Shown here: piece after piece, positions 8,164 to 17,376 of the stretch
How the letters are laid out: every line of letters starts with the position of its first letter
Position numbering within the stretch: position 1 is the stretch's first letter
DNA from: Pseudomonas sp. BGr12
GTDB lineage: Bacteria > Pseudomonadota > Gammaproteobacteria > Pseudomonadales > Pseudomonadaceae
Assembly: GCF_030272895.1 (NCBI RefSeq)
Contig: NZ_JALRNF010000009.1
Span: 1-64,000, forward strand
Reading direction: 5' to 3'
Length of the DNA: 64,000 nucleotides
Position numbers and translations under genes: made by a program
Notes under the pieces: model-generated
Database searches by the model: none
What the model was told of the DNA's origin: nothing
Seen by the model: only the letters and a program-made list of their open reading frames with translations

Positions 8164-9435
8164 TCAGTTGGTAACCGCCTGCGCCTGGCCTGCGGCCTGT
8201 TGCGCAGTGCTGCGTACCAGCCGCTGCAGGCGGCCGGCGATGACGAAGCCGATCACCGCCAGCACCATCATGCTCATGAACACATAGTTGTAGCCTTGCT
8301 GGCCGGGGAAGTGGTCGAGGATCGCGCCGTAGCCGACATAAGCGAACATCCCCGGCGCGTAGCCGATCAGGCAGCCGATGCCGAAGGCGGAGCCGGTGAT
8401 GTGCGGGGCAATGCCGACTTCACCCATGGGTGCCCAGAACACGCCGCGCATGGAGAACACGATAAAGGCGAAGGACAGGGTGGCCGCCATGCCGGCGTAG
8501 ATGAAGCCCGGGCTCTTGGGGATCAGCAGGACGATGGCCATCATCGGCAGCAAGGCCAGGAACGCCCACTTCAGGTAGCGGCTGGGGCTCTTGAAGTGTT
8601 TGTCGGCAATGAAACCACCGGCCGGGCCGCCGAAGATCTTCAGCATGTACTGGTTGATGATGCCGTAGGCGCCAACCAGGGCCACCGGCAGGCCATAGAC
8701 TTCCTTCAGGTAAGGGATGAAGTAGGTCAGGCCGCAGTAGACGATGTAGACCATGAACACGTTGAAGCTGACCAGCCAGATCGCCGGCACCTGCAGGGCC
8801 TGCACCAGGTTGGACAACGGGTTTTTCTTGGTGGTGGTAGGGGCGGCCGACGGGTTGCTCTTGAGCAGGAACCAGGTCAGCACACCGGCGCAGATGTCGA
8901 TCACCGAGTAGAACAGGATTGCCGCCTTCAGGCCGTTTTCGGCGGCGCCCATGGCCACGAACACACCCAGGGCCGAGAACGCCACCAGGGTGTCGACCAC
9001 ACCGCGTCCGCCTTCGAGCAGGCCGAACAGGCGGCCTTGTTCCTGGTCATTGCCCAGGCCACGGATGGCCTTGAGCAGGGCCGGCCAGTAGATGCAGTCG
9101 GCACACACCGCCAGCAGGCAGAACACCACCATCAGGCTGCTGAAAGGCGGGAAGGTCGCCAGGTACAGGCCCAGCGCACCGGTGCCGAGCAGGCCCACCG
9201 GGATCAGCTTGCGGGTGTCGAAGCGGTCGGCCAGCAGGCCGCCGACCACGAACAGGCCGGTGGCGATCAGGGCGTTGGCACTGAGCAACAGACCGATTTC
9301 GGTATGGCTCAGGCCCATGAACTCCTGCATCGGCACATAGAAGGCGTCCTTGAGGTTGGCCAGCTTGTAGATGGTGCCGCCGCCGAGGATCAGTATCAGG
9401 AATTTGAACCACTTGGCCTTGTCTTGGGCAGTCAT
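8164..9435 (-). CDS. MFS transporter
   Basis: 423 residues with twelve predicted helices and the MFS loop motif GGLLADRFDTRK near residues 65-76. The central loop (SNPSAAPTTTKKNP) is short. It starts 34 bases after the TIM-barrel gene and is probably co-transcribed with it. A CA motif overlaps the start codon. It most resembles organic-anion/sugar-acid importers, but the substrate is not identifiable from sequence alone. The context suggests uptake of the compound degraded by the adjoining genes. Confidence 0.85.
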   Translation of the reverse strand: MTAQDKAKWFKFLILILGGGTIYKLANLKDAFYVPMQEFMGLSHTEIGLLLSANALIATGLFVVGGLLADRFDTRKLIPVGLLGTGALGLYLATFPPFSSLMVVFCLLAVCADCIYWPALLKAIRGLGNDQEQGRLFGLLEGGRGVVDTLVAFSALGVFVAMGAAENGLKAAILFYSVIDICAGVLTWFLLKSNPSAAPTTTKKNPLSNLVQALQVPAIWLVSFNVFMVYIVYCGLTYFIPYLKEVYGLPVALVGAYGIINQYMLKIFGGPAGGFIADKHFKSPSRYLKWAFLALLPMMAIVLLIPKSPGFIYAGMAATLSFAFIVFSMRGVFWAPMGEVGIAPHITGSAFGIGCLIGYAPGMFAYVGYGAILDHFPGQQGYNYVFMSMMVLAVIGFVIAGRLQRLVRSTAQQAAGQAQAVTN

Positions 9436-9442
9436 TGTTATT
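9435..9442 (-). promoter_or_regulatory. CA motif (Hfq/Crc target) at MFS start
   Basis: AATAACAA on the minus strand fits the consensus AANAANAA and overlaps the A of the start codon, right after the GGAG ribosome-binding site. In Pseudomonas, Hfq with Crc binds such sites and blocks translation of catabolic genes on preferred carbon sources. Confidence 0.65.
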
Positions 9443-9469
9443 CTCCAGACGTATTGGGAAGAGGGCGGA

Positions 9470-10534
9470 TCAAGCGCACGCAGGGCTGGCCAGGGTCAGC
9501 TCGGCGAGGGTACGCAGCTCGGCGAGCAGGGACTTGACGTAGCTGACCTGGTTGTTCGCCCAGCGGTGCTCGCCGGCGAGCATCTGTTCCAGGGTCAGGC
9601 CGGGCGGCAACGGGGTTTCGCTCATCTCCCGGTATTCGATGAAGGGGTCGGCGTCTTCATTGCTCTGGCGGAAGGCCGGGGCGACGTAGTGGTTTTCCTG
9701 TTCGAGGATAAAGGCGATCACCTGCGGCTCGCGTTCGCCGAGCATCAGCAGCTCGAACAGCATGCGCGGGCTGGGCAGGTCGTCTTCGGCGCTGCCCTGG
9801 AGCACGCCGTAATGGCCGAAGCCCTGGTCTTCGGGCACCACGCGCACGCCCTTGAGGTGCACCTGGCGGATATGCGCGGCCAGGTTGAACAGGGCCGCCA
9901 GGGGTTGCTCGCAGGCGTTGATCATGTTGCCGAAGTCGAACAGGGCATGCAGGCGCGGGTGATCGGCCTGTTTGAGCAGTTGGGCGATCTCGGCGCTCTT
10001 GAGCTCTTCGTGCTGTTCGAAGTCGAAGTACAGGTCATGCTTGTCGGCCTGTGTGGCGAGGTACTGCAGGTCACCGGCGATGGTGTCCATCACCTGCGAC
10101 AGCTTGCCTTCGTAGCGCGAGTAGACGCGGATATTGCGGGTGCCGATGGCCTTGGCCACAGCGATGGCTTCGTCGACGGACTGCTTGCGCGTGGTGCTGA
10201 TTTCCAGGTGCACGTCCAGTTGCAGGGCGCGGGCCTTGTCACCGAAGGCCACCAGTTGTGCAGCGTTCATCTGCGACAGGCTGTTGTGTTCGCCATCGAG
10301 CATATGCAGGCTCAAGCCGGCCAGTTCGTGGCGGTAGGCGAAGTCGAGCAGGTCAAACGGCGTCACGTGGCCGTGGGTGAGGTTGGTCAACAGCGGATAG
10401 GCATGGGCGAACAGGCGGACCTGGTCGATGCGTTCGCGTAGTTGCAGGGCCAGTTCGCGGGTCAGCAGCGGAGCTGTGGCGCCATGGGCCTTGTGGTTCA
10501 GTAACGTAGCGAAGCGTTCTTGTAGTGCTTTCAT
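9470..10534 (-). CDS. TIM-barrel protein, sugar phosphate isomerase/epimerase-like
   Basis: 354 residues from the ATG at 10534 (AGGAA upstream); a GTG at 10558 would add eight residues. The pattern of beta strands and acidic/His residues fits the xylose isomerase-like TIM barrel (AP endonuclease 2 superfamily): YRHELAGLSLHMLDGE, LDVHLEIST, LYFDFEQHEE, LHALFDFGNM and QVHLKGVR. These probably hold the divalent metal at the barrel mouth. Family members isomerise or dehydrate sugar acids or inositol derivatives; the reaction here is unknown. It heads a two-gene minus-strand operon with the MFS transporter. Confidence 0.75.
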   Translation of the reverse strand: MKALQERFATLLNHKAHGATAPLLTRELALQLRERIDQVRLFAHAYPLLTNLTHGHVTPFDLLDFAYRHELAGLSLHMLDGEHNSLSQMNAAQLVAFGDKARALQLDVHLEISTTRKQSVDEAIAVAKAIGTRNIRVYSRYEGKLSQVMDTIAGDLQYLATQADKHDLYFDFEQHEELKSAEIAQLLKQADHPRLHALFDFGNMINACEQPLAALFNLAAHIRQVHLKGVRVVPEDQGFGHYGVLQGSAEDDLPSPRMLFELLMLGEREPQVIAFILEQENHYVAPAFRQSNEDADPFIEYREMSETPLPPGLTLEQMLAGEHRWANNQVSYVKSLLAELRTLAELTLASPACA

Positions 10535-10646
10535 TCGAGTCGTTCCTGGTGCGGGCACCGGTTCTACCGGCGTGTCCTTTATCGCGCCGGCGGGGAACTC
10601 TCGATAGATCCATTATGCAACAACGGATAAGACCACTGGCCTGGGG

Positions 10647-12143
10647 CTAAACGGCATGCCCCATGGCCCTCAGGGCCTGGACCAGGGCCATCACCTTGGT
10701 TTCGGCCTGCTCCTGGGGGGTGCCGGCAAAGCCGATCAGCAGTGCCGGGGGCAGCGCGTGCTGCAGGCTGTAGTCGCTCAGGGCATAGGTGTGCACACCG
10801 CGCCCGGCCAGTTCCCGGGCCAGGTCCTGGTCGTTGATCTGCTCAGGCAGCCAGGCGATCAGGTGCATGCCGGCTTCCACCGGGCTGATCCTGAAAAAAC
10901 CGCCAAGATGGCGTTCCAGCACCTCCACCAGGCACTGCTGGCGCGCCTGGTACAGCGCGCGCATGCGGCGGATATGGCCGATGAAATGGCCTTCGCGCAT
11001 GAAATCGGCGGTCACTGCCTGCAACAGCGTCGGCGGGCTGCGGTCGAGCACCGCACGGATGGTGCAGAACGGCTCGACCAGGGCCTGGGGCAGGATCACA
11101 TAGCCCAGGCGCAGGGAAGGGAACAGCACCTTGCTGAAGGTGCCGACATAGATCACCCGGTCGTTCTGGTCCATGGCGTACAGCGCCGGCAGCTGGCGGC
11201 CGCTGTAGCGCAGTTCGCTGTCGCAATCGTCTTCGATGATCCAGCTGTGATTCGCCGCGGCCCAGTCGATCAGCGCCAGGCGCCGGCTGTGGCTCAAGGT
11301 CACGCCCAGCGGGTGCTGGCGTGACGGCGTGGTGAACACCAGGCGGGCGTCGGCACAGGCCTCGATGCCCTGATGCACATCGATGCCTTCGGCGTCGATG
11401 GCCACCGGCACCACCCGACAGCCATGGGCCTGGAAGGCGATGCGCGCGGCGATATGGCCGGGATCTTCCATCCACATCGCATCATCCGGGTTGAGCAACA
11501 GCATCGCCAGCAGGTTGAAGGCCTGCTGCGCGCCGGAAACGATCACCACCTGCTGCGCCGTGCAGTCGATGCCGCGGGCGTCGAACACGTACTCGGCGAT
11601 GGCCTGGCGCAGGTCTTCAAGCCCCTGCAGTTCGCCATAGCCGAGCAGGGCCTTGCTCGGCTTTTGCACATGGCGGGTCACCAGGCGCTTCCAGATATGT
11701 TGGGGAAAGGCCTCGAACGCGCCGTGGCTGGGCAGGAACGAGGTCGGCGTCTCGGGGCTGTAGTGCGAATAGGACACCCCGCGAAAGTGATGGCTGCGCA
11801 GCGACAGCATCGACTGGCTCAGGTCCGACAGCCGTGGCGGCGCCGGCGGCGTCTTGTCGGGGTTGGCCGAGCGCTCCCACTCATCGCCGACAAAGGTACC
11901 GGCACCGGTGCGCGACACCAGGAAGCCTTCGGCGATCAGCTGATCGAAGGCGTTGAGCAAGGTGATGCGCGACAGGTTCAGCTCCTGGCTCAGGGTCCGT
12001 GTCGAGGGCAGGCGGATCCCGCCTTGCAGGCGGCCGGTGAGGATCTGCTTGCGGATCTGCAAATAGAGCTGGCGGTAGAGCGGGGTGGCACTGTCGCGAT
12101 CGAGCTCGATACCTGAGAACAACAAACCGGCGGCGGACTTCAT
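10647..12143 (-). CDS. MocR-type GntR/aminotransferase-like transcriptional regulator
   Basis: 498 residues from the ATG at 12143; the open frame runs 28 residues further but family members start here. Residues 1-85 are a GntR winged helix (TPLYRQLYLQIRKQILTGRL and LPSTRTLSQELNLSRITLLN). Residues about 120-490 are a fold-type I aminotransferase domain with the PLP lysine in YVGTFSKVLFPSLRLGYV. MocR proteins use bound PLP and an amine or amino acid as signal. It is divergent from the quinone oxidoreductase operon over 192 bases and lies just upstream of the TIM-barrel/MFS pair, so it probably regulates one or both. Confidence 0.9.
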   Translation of the reverse strand: MKSAAGLLFSGIELDRDSATPLYRQLYLQIRKQILTGRLQGGIRLPSTRTLSQELNLSRITLLNAFDQLIAEGFLVSRTGAGTFVGDEWERSANPDKTPPAPPRLSDLSQSMLSLRSHHFRGVSYSHYSPETPTSFLPSHGAFEAFPQHIWKRLVTRHVQKPSKALLGYGELQGLEDLRQAIAEYVFDARGIDCTAQQVVIVSGAQQAFNLLAMLLLNPDDAMWMEDPGHIAARIAFQAHGCRVVPVAIDAEGIDVHQGIEACADARLVFTTPSRQHPLGVTLSHSRRLALIDWAAANHSWIIEDDCDSELRYSGRQLPALYAMDQNDRVIYVGTFSKVLFPSLRLGYVILPQALVEPFCTIRAVLDRSPPTLLQAVTADFMREGHFIGHIRRMRALYQARQQCLVEVLERHLGGFFRISPVEAGMHLIAWLPEQINDQDLARELAGRGVHTYALSDYSLQHALPPALLIGFAGTPQEQAETKVMALVQALRAMGHAV

Positions 12144-12218
12144 CGGGGGCTCACGGCAACGGACGGGGACCTTGTCATCGTACGAGAAAGCCCGGCGGGC
12201 GGCCAGTTCAGCGGTGTG

Positions 12219-12234
12219 TGTCATCAAATGAAAA
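12219..12234. promoter_or_regulatory. Shared operator TGTCATCAAATGAAAA, copy 1
   Basis: This 16-mer recurs exactly at 19889 and 19975 in front of the other catabolic operon, with a half copy at 19838. Here it sits between the MocR gene and the qor operon, about 100 bases upstream of the qor start. It includes the small dyad TCAT-CAA-ATGA. The AraC regulator encoded at 18810-19820 is the likeliest protein to bind it. Confidence 0.65.
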
Positions 12235-12288
12235 CACTGTGTCGTCCGATGCGAAGCACCCTCAAAGCGTAGGGCTTAGAGTCGAGCA

Positions 12289-12296
12289 AACAATAA
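12289..12296 (+). promoter_or_regulatory. CA motif in the qor leader
   Basis: AACAATAA fits AANAANAA. It lies 40 bases upstream of the qor ATG, further than the other copies, so its effect on translation is less certain. Confidence 0.45.
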
Positions 12297-12335
12297 ATGA
12301 CGCACTGCGTCTGAAGGATGATTGGAGTAACTGGC

Positions 12336-13316
12336 ATGGCAAAAGTCGTACGTTTCTACGAAACCGGTGGTCCCGAAGTGTTGCGCTATGAGGACGCCGA
12401 GGTCGGTGAGCCAGGTCCTGGGCAGGCTCGCCTGCGCCAGGTGGCCGTCGGCCTGAACTACGCCGACACCTATTTCCGCAACGGCACCTACCCGATCCCG
12501 ATGCCCAACGGCATGGGCGTGGAAGCCTCCGGTGTGGTCGAGGCGGTGGGCGAAGGCGTGACCAATGTGAAGGTCGGCGACCGCGTCACCTACACCGGCT
12601 TTCTCAACACCCTGGGGGCCTACTGCACCGAGCGCCTGATCCCGGCCGCCGCGCTGATCAAGCTGCCCGAGACCATTGCCTTCGAAAGCGCCGCCGCGAT
12701 GACCATGCGCGGCCTGACCTCGGCCTACCTGATGCGCCGCCTGTACGACTTCAAGCCGGGCGATACCCTGCTGCTGCACGCTGCCGCTGGGGGCGTCGGC
12801 CTGATCGTTTCGCAGTGGGCGCGGCTGCTGGGGGTGAATGTGATCGGTACGGTGTCCACCGAAGCCAAGGCCGAAGTGGCCCGGGCCCATGGTTGCACCC
12901 ACACCATCAACTACAGCCATGAAGACGTGGCCAAGCGCGTACGCGAACTGACCGACGGCGTAGGCGCCAACGTGGTGTTCGACAGTGTCGGCAAGACCAC
13001 CTTCATGTCCTCGCTCGACTCGCTCAAGCGCCGCGGCCTGATGGTGTGCGTCGGTACTGCTTCCGGCACCATCCCGCCGTTCGACCCACAGCTGCTGGCC
13101 ATGAAGGGCTCGCTGATGATGACCCGTCCGGCACTGGCCGACTTCATTGCCGACCCGGCCGAGAAGGCCGATCTGGCCGGTGAGCTGTTCGAGCACGTGA
13201 GCAGCGGTCGGATCAAGATCGAGATCAACCAGCACTACGCATTGCAGGACGCGGTCCAGGCCCATCGTGACCTGGAAGCGCGCAAAACCACCGGTTCGTC
13301 GATCTTCGTCATCTGA
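12336..13316 (+). CDS. Zinc-type alcohol dehydrogenase superfamily quinone oxidoreductase
   Basis: 326 residues from the ATG at 12336, with GGAGTA seven bases upstream; the in-frame ATG at 12318 lacks a site. It is an MDR-superfamily QOR: a GroES-like N-half and a Rossmann C-half with HAAAGGVGLIVSQWA (148-162) for NADPH. The structural zinc cysteines are absent, as in QorA. It reduces quinones or enones by one or two electrons. It is first in a tightly spaced plus-strand run that extends to 18703; the next gene starts 13 bases on. Confidence 0.9.
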   Translation: MAKVVRFYETGGPEVLRYEDAEVGEPGPGQARLRQVAVGLNYADTYFRNGTYPIPMPNGMGVEASGVVEAVGEGVTNVKVGDRVTYTGFLNTLGAYCTERLIPAAALIKLPETIAFESAAAMTMRGLTSAYLMRRLYDFKPGDTLLLHAAAGGVGLIVSQWARLLGVNVIGTVSTEAKAEVARAHGCTHTINYSHEDVAKRVRELTDGVGANVVFDSVGKTTFMSSLDSLKRRGLMVCVGTASGTIPPFDPQLLAMKGSLMMTRPALADFIADPAEKADLAGELFEHVSSGRIKIEINQHYALQDAVQAHRDLEARKTTGSSIFVI

Positions 13317-13329
13317 AGAGGGCAGCAGC

Positions 13330-14178
13330 ATGCACATCGAACAACTGACTTGCGCCATCGGTGCCGAAGTGACCGGGGTCAACCTGGCTGACGCGGTCCA
13401 CGACGACGACCTGTTCGCCCAACTGCGCGAGCAACTGCTCAAGCACCGTGTGCTGTTCCTGCGCGACCAGAACTTCAGTCGCGCCGAGCACGTGGCCTTC
13501 GCCCGTCGCTTCGGCGACCTGGAGGACCACCCGGTGGCCGGCAGCGACCCGGACCATCCGGGCCTGGTGCAGATCTACAAGCGTCCGGACCAGCCGGCCG
13601 ATCGCTACGAGAACGCCTGGCACACCGACGCCACCTGGCGCGAAGCACCGCCCATGGGCTGCGTGCTGCGCTGCATCGAATGCCCGCCGGTGGGCGGCGA
13701 CACCATGTGGGCCAACATGGTCCTGGCCTACCAGAACCTGCCGGACGATGTGAAGGCCAAGATCGAAGGCCTGCGTGCCCGCCACAGCATCGAGGCCAGC
13801 TTCGGCGCGGCCATGCCGATGGAAAAGCGCCTGGCACTCAAGGCGCAGTTCCCCGATGCCGAGCACCCGGTGGTGCGTACCCACCCGGAAACCGGTGAGC
13901 AGGTGCTGTTCGTCAACGCCTTCACCACCCATTTCACCAACTTCCACACCCCGCAGCGCGTGCGCTTCGGCCAGGACGCCAACCCCGGCGCTTCGGACCT
14001 TCTGCGCTACCTGATCAGCCAGGCCTACCTGCCCGAGTACCAGGTGCGCTGGCGCTGGAAACCCAACAGCGTGGCGATCTGGGACAACCGCAGCACCCAG
14101 CATTACGCGGTCATGGATTACCCGGCCTGCCACCGCAAGATGGAACGCGCTGGCATCAAGGGTGACCGCACCTACTGA
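13330..14178 (+). CDS. TauD/TfdA family Fe(II)/2-oxoglutarate-dependent dioxygenase
   Basis: 282 residues. The 2-His-1-carboxylate triad is visible as His98-x-Asp100 (AWHTDATW) and His258 (STQHYAVMDY), with the 2-oxoglutarate-binding Arg269 in ACHRKMER. Length and spacing match TauD/TfdA enzymes, which hydroxylate next to a sulfonate, ether or amine and so release sulfite, phenol and similar groups. Together with a sulfite/sulfate exporter-like gene (YeiH) at the end of the run, a sulfonate or sulfate-ester substrate is possible. A carnitine-type or aryloxy substrate cannot be excluded. Confidence 0.9.
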   Translation: MHIEQLTCAIGAEVTGVNLADAVHDDDLFAQLREQLLKHRVLFLRDQNFSRAEHVAFARRFGDLEDHPVAGSDPDHPGLVQIYKRPDQPADRYENAWHTDATWREAPPMGCVLRCIECPPVGGDTMWANMVLAYQNLPDDVKAKIEGLRARHSIEASFGAAMPMEKRLALKAQFPDAEHPVVRTHPETGEQVLFVNAFTTHFTNFHTPQRVRFGQDANPGASDLLRYLISQAYLPEYQVRWRWKPNSVAIWDNRSTQHYAVMDYPACHRKMERAGIKGDRTY

Positions 14179-14224
14179 GCCCCAACCCGTACTACCTGCG
14201 CGCCCTTGATGGCGTGGCCAAGAC

Positions 14225-14232
14225 AATAACAA
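14225..14232 (+). promoter_or_regulatory. CA motif before the BKACE gene
   Basis: AATAACAA lies five bases upstream of the GAGG ribosome-binding site of the gene at 14249. This is the usual position of a Hfq/Crc binding site. Confidence 0.65.
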
Positions 14233-14248
14233 TACCGAGGACTACAGC

Positions 14249-15301
14249 ATGCAATTCTTCGACGATTCGTTGCACCCGGAAAACATGGAGAAGGTGGTGA
14301 TCACCGTCGCCCCTTACGGCCCGGAATGGATGCCTGAGGACTTCCCCGAAGACATTCCGCTGACCATGGACGAACAGGTGCAAAAGGCAGTCGACTGCTA
14401 CGAAGCCGGCGCCACTGTGCTCCACCTGCACGTACGTGAGCTGGACGGCAAGGGCTCCAAGCGCCTGTCCAAATTCAACGAGCTGATCGCCGGTGTGCGT
14501 GAAGCCGTGCCGGATATGATCATCCAGGTCGGCGGTTCGATCTCCTTTGCCCCGGAAAGCGACGGCGAAGCGGCCAAGTGGCTGTCGGACGACACCCGCC
14601 ACATGCTCGCCGAGCTGACCCCAAAGCCCGACCAGGTCACCGTGGCGATCAACACCACGCAAATGAACATCATGGAGCTGCTGTACCCGGAGTACCTGGA
14701 AGGCACCTCGCTGGCCAACCCGGCATTCCAGGCCGCCTACAGTGAAATGACCGTACCGGCGGGCCCGGCCTGGGTACGCGAGCACCTGCGCCGCCTGCAG
14801 GACAACAATATCCAGCCGCACTTCCAGCTGACCGGCATCCACGCCCTGGAAACCCTCGAGCGCATCGTGCGCCGCGGCGACTACATGGGCCCGCTGAACC
14901 TGACCTGGATCGGCATCGGTGGCGGCTTCGACGGCCCGAACCCGTTCAACTTCTTCAACTTCATCCACCGCGCGCCGGAAGGCTGCACCTTGACCGCCGA
15001 ATCGCTGCTCAAGAACGTGCTGCCGTTCAACACCATGGCCCTGGCCATGGGCCTGCACCCGCGCTGCGGCATCGAAGACACCATCATCGACCAGCACGGC
15101 AAGCGCTTTACCTCGGTACAGCAGATCCAGCAGACCGTGCGCATGGCCCACGAACTGGGTCGCGAGATCGCCAACGGCAAAGAGGCCCGCGCCATCTACC
15201 GTATCGGCGAGCAGTACAGCAGCATTGAACAGACCCTCAAGGCCAACGGCATGGCGCCTAACCGCCAGCCAGGCCAGAAAGGGGTTCCGCAGCGCGGCTG
15301 A
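14249..15301 (+). CDS. Beta-keto acid cleavage enzyme (BKACE, DUF849 family)
   Basis: 350 residues with the BKACE TIM-barrel pattern: an early VVITVAPYG strand, the zinc-binding HLHVR motif (His59, His61), IQVGGS, and the later WIGIGGGFDGPNP segment. The family condenses a beta-keto acid with acetyl-CoA to give acetoacetate (or an analogue) and a new acyl-CoA. Known substrates include 3-keto-5-aminohexanoate, dehydrocarnitine and beta-ketoadipate-like acids. This is the only carbon-carbon cleaving enzyme of the run, so the pathway should pass through a 3-oxo acid. The natural substrate is unknown. Confidence 0.9.
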   Translation: MQFFDDSLHPENMEKVVITVAPYGPEWMPEDFPEDIPLTMDEQVQKAVDCYEAGATVLHLHVRELDGKGSKRLSKFNELIAGVREAVPDMIIQVGGSISFAPESDGEAAKWLSDDTRHMLAELTPKPDQVTVAINTTQMNIMELLYPEYLEGTSLANPAFQAAYSEMTVPAGPAWVREHLRRLQDNNIQPHFQLTGIHALETLERIVRRGDYMGPLNLTWIGIGGGFDGPNPFNFFNFIHRAPEGCTLTAESLLKNVLPFNTMALAMGLHPRCGIEDTIIDQHGKRFTSVQQIQQTVRMAHELGREIANGKEARAIYRIGEQYSSIEQTLKANGMAPNRQPGQKGVPQRG

Positions 15302-15371
15302 TCGGTCGGGGTCGACAGGCCAGACGCCTGTCGACCCGCCGAAACGCAGCACTGCACGTCAGGCTTTCCAT

Positions 15372-15379
15372 AACAACAA
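15372..15379 (+). promoter_or_regulatory. CA motif before the MFS gene at 15410
   Basis: AACAACAA fits AANAANAA and lies about 20 bases upstream of the strong ribosome-binding site GAGGAGG, placing this transporter among the genes probably repressed by Hfq/Crc. Confidence 0.6.
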
Positions 15380-15409
15380 GACTTACGCCAGACAACCAGA
15401 GGAGGCAGC

Positions 15410-16717
15410 ATGGCCGCCTATATTGCCAGCGCCGCAGATGATGGTACCGACACTTCCCGTGGGATTTCCCGGCGCTATGCCTGGGTTGTCTTTGCCCTGA
15501 CTTTCGGCCTGCTGATTTCCGACTACATGTCGCGGCAGGTGCTCAACGCAGTATTCCCGCTGCTCAAGGGCGAATGGGCCCTGAGCGACAGCCAGCTCGG
15601 CCTGCTCAGCGGCATCGTCGCCCTGATGGTCGGGCTGTTGACCTTTCCGCTTTCACTGCTGGCCGACCGGTTTGGCCGGGTCAGGAGCCTGGTGCTGATG
15701 GCCGTGCTCTGGAGCCTGGCGACCCTGGGCTGCGCCCTGGCGGAAAACTACCAGCAAATGTTCATTGCCCGCTTCCTGGTGGGCGTCGGCGAAGCGGCCT
15801 ACGGCAGCGTTGGTATCGCCGTGGTGGTCGCGGTGTTCCCCCGTGACATGCGTGCGACCCTGGCCGGTGCCTTCATGGCCGGCGGCATGTTCGGCTCGGT
15901 ACTGGGCATGGCCCTGGGCGGCGTGATGGCCCAGCATCTCGGCTGGCGCTGGGCGTTCGCCGGCATGGCCGCTTTCGGCCTGCTGCTGGCTCTGCTGTAT
16001 CCGCTGGTGGTCAAGGAAGCGAAGATCGCGCCCCAGCGCATGACCCGCCAGGCCTGCAAACAAGCCCGGCCGCTGCACAGCCTGTACGGCAGCCGTTCGG
16101 TGATTGCCGCCTACGTCGGCAGCGGCCTGCAACTGTTCGTCGGTGGTACGGTCATCGTCTGGATGCCCAGCTACCTGAACCGCTACTACGCCATGAGCAC
16201 CGACCAGGCGGGCGTCCTGGCGGCAATCATCGTACTGTGCAGCGGCATCGGCACCATCCTCTGTGCCATGCTCTGCGACCGCCTGGGCCGCCAGCGCCCG
16301 GACCGCAAGATCAGCCTGGCGATCGGCTACTGCCTGGGCAGCTGCCTGTTGCTGTCGCTGGCCTTTGCCTTGCCGGCCGGCACGGCGCAACTGGTGCTGA
16401 TCTGCCTGGGCATGATGATCGCCGTCGGCACCAACGGACCGTCCAGCGCCATGGTCGCCAACCTGACCCATGCGGCGGTGCATGGCACGGCGTTCGCCAC
16501 TCTGACCCTGGCCAACAACCTGCTGGGCCTGGCTACTGGTCCCCTGATCACCGGTCGGGTTTCCGACGTCATCGGCCTGCACGCCGCCTTCCAGCTGGTG
16601 CCGCTGATGAGCATCGGCGCGGCGGCGGTGTTTTTCATCGCCAAGCGCCACTACCACAATGACATGGCCCGCCTGAATGCGTCGCAACCGGGCGAAGCAG
16701 GCGCGGCCCAGGAGTAG
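15410..16717 (+). CDS. MFS transporter, probable organic acid importer
   Basis: 435 residues, twelve predicted helices, with the MFS motif SLLADRFGRVRS after helix 2 and VGVGEAAYGSVG in helix 4. The N-terminus (RRYAWVVFALTFGLLISDYMSR) is like that of the aromatic-acid or hexuronate importers of the anion:cation symporter branch. It has a very good ribosome-binding site. It lies inside the catabolic run, between the BKACE and DsbA-like genes, and most likely imports the substrate or an intermediate. Confidence 0.85.
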   Translation: MAAYIASAADDGTDTSRGISRRYAWVVFALTFGLLISDYMSRQVLNAVFPLLKGEWALSDSQLGLLSGIVALMVGLLTFPLSLLADRFGRVRSLVLMAVLWSLATLGCALAENYQQMFIARFLVGVGEAAYGSVGIAVVVAVFPRDMRATLAGAFMAGGMFGSVLGMALGGVMAQHLGWRWAFAGMAAFGLLLALLYPLVVKEAKIAPQRMTRQACKQARPLHSLYGSRSVIAAYVGSGLQLFVGGTVIVWMPSYLNRYYAMSTDQAGVLAAIIVLCSGIGTILCAMLCDRLGRQRPDRKISLAIGYCLGSCLLLSLAFALPAGTAQLVLICLGMMIAVGTNGPSSAMVANLTHAAVHGTAFATLTLANNLLGLATGPLITGRVSDVIGLHAAFQLVPLMSIGAAAVFFIAKRHYHNDMARLNASQPGEAGAAQE

Positions 16718-16722
16718 TAACC

Positions 16723-17376
16723 GTGAAACACGCACTGTCGATCGAGGTCTTTTTCGACTTTATCTGCCCGTGGTGCCTGATCGGCCAACGGCATCTGCAA
16801 AGCGCCCTGGCGCACTTGCGTGAGGAGTACCCGCAGCTGCAGGTGACCACGCGCTGGCGTGGCGTGCAGCTGCTGCCGGACATGCCGGTCGAGGGCCAGC
16901 CGTTCGAGGCGTTCTACCGTCAGCGCCTGGGCAGCGACGAGGCCGTGCGCCGTCGCCAGGCCCAGGTGCGTCAGGCCGCCGGTACGGTGGGTGAGAACAT
17001 CGAGTTCTCGCGCATCAGCCGCATGCCCAACACCGCCGACGCCCACCGCCTGCTGCAGCGCGTCGTGGCGCTGGGTAACCCGGTGCAGGCCGAGGCGATG
17101 CTGGAGGCGTTGTTTGCCGCCTACTTCCACCAGGGCAAGAACCTCGGCGATCACGCCACCTTGCTGCAGATCGCCCAGGACTGCGGCCTGATGCCGGCAC
17201 AGGTCGCCGATTGCCTGCGCGGCGACGGCAGCCCGTTCATCGGCGCCAACGCCTATGCGGCCGACGGCGTGCCGTGTTTTCGCTTCAACCAGCGCCGGAT
17301 GATCTCCGGCGCCCAGCCGGCCGAGGTGCTGCTGCTCGCCATGCGCGAGTCGCTGGAAGAGGCGGTATCGGTATGA
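16723..17376 (+). CDS. DsbA-family protein (FrnE/2-hydroxychromene-2-carboxylate isomerase-like)
   Basis: 217 residues from a GTG five bases after the preceding stop. Thioredoxin fold with the active-site motif CPWC (15-18) in FFDFICPWCLIG, and a helical insertion as in FrnE and kappa-class GST/HCCA isomerases. No signal peptide, so it acts in the cytoplasm. Such proteins use the dithiol for disulfide exchange or use glutathione for isomerisation. Its place in the pathway is unclear; glutathione-dependent isomerisation of an enol or keto acid is one option. It ends with an ATGA overlap into the Rieske gene. Confidence 0.85.
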   Translation: MKHALSIEVFFDFICPWCLIGQRHLQSALAHLREEYPQLQVTTRWRGVQLLPDMPVEGQPFEAFYRQRLGSDEAVRRRQAQVRQAAGTVGENIEFSRISRMPNTADAHRLLQRVVALGNPVQAEAMLEALFAAYFHQGKNLGDHATLLQIAQDCGLMPAQVADCLRGDGSPFIGANAYAADGVPCFRFNQRRMISGAQPAEVLLLAMRESLEEAVSV

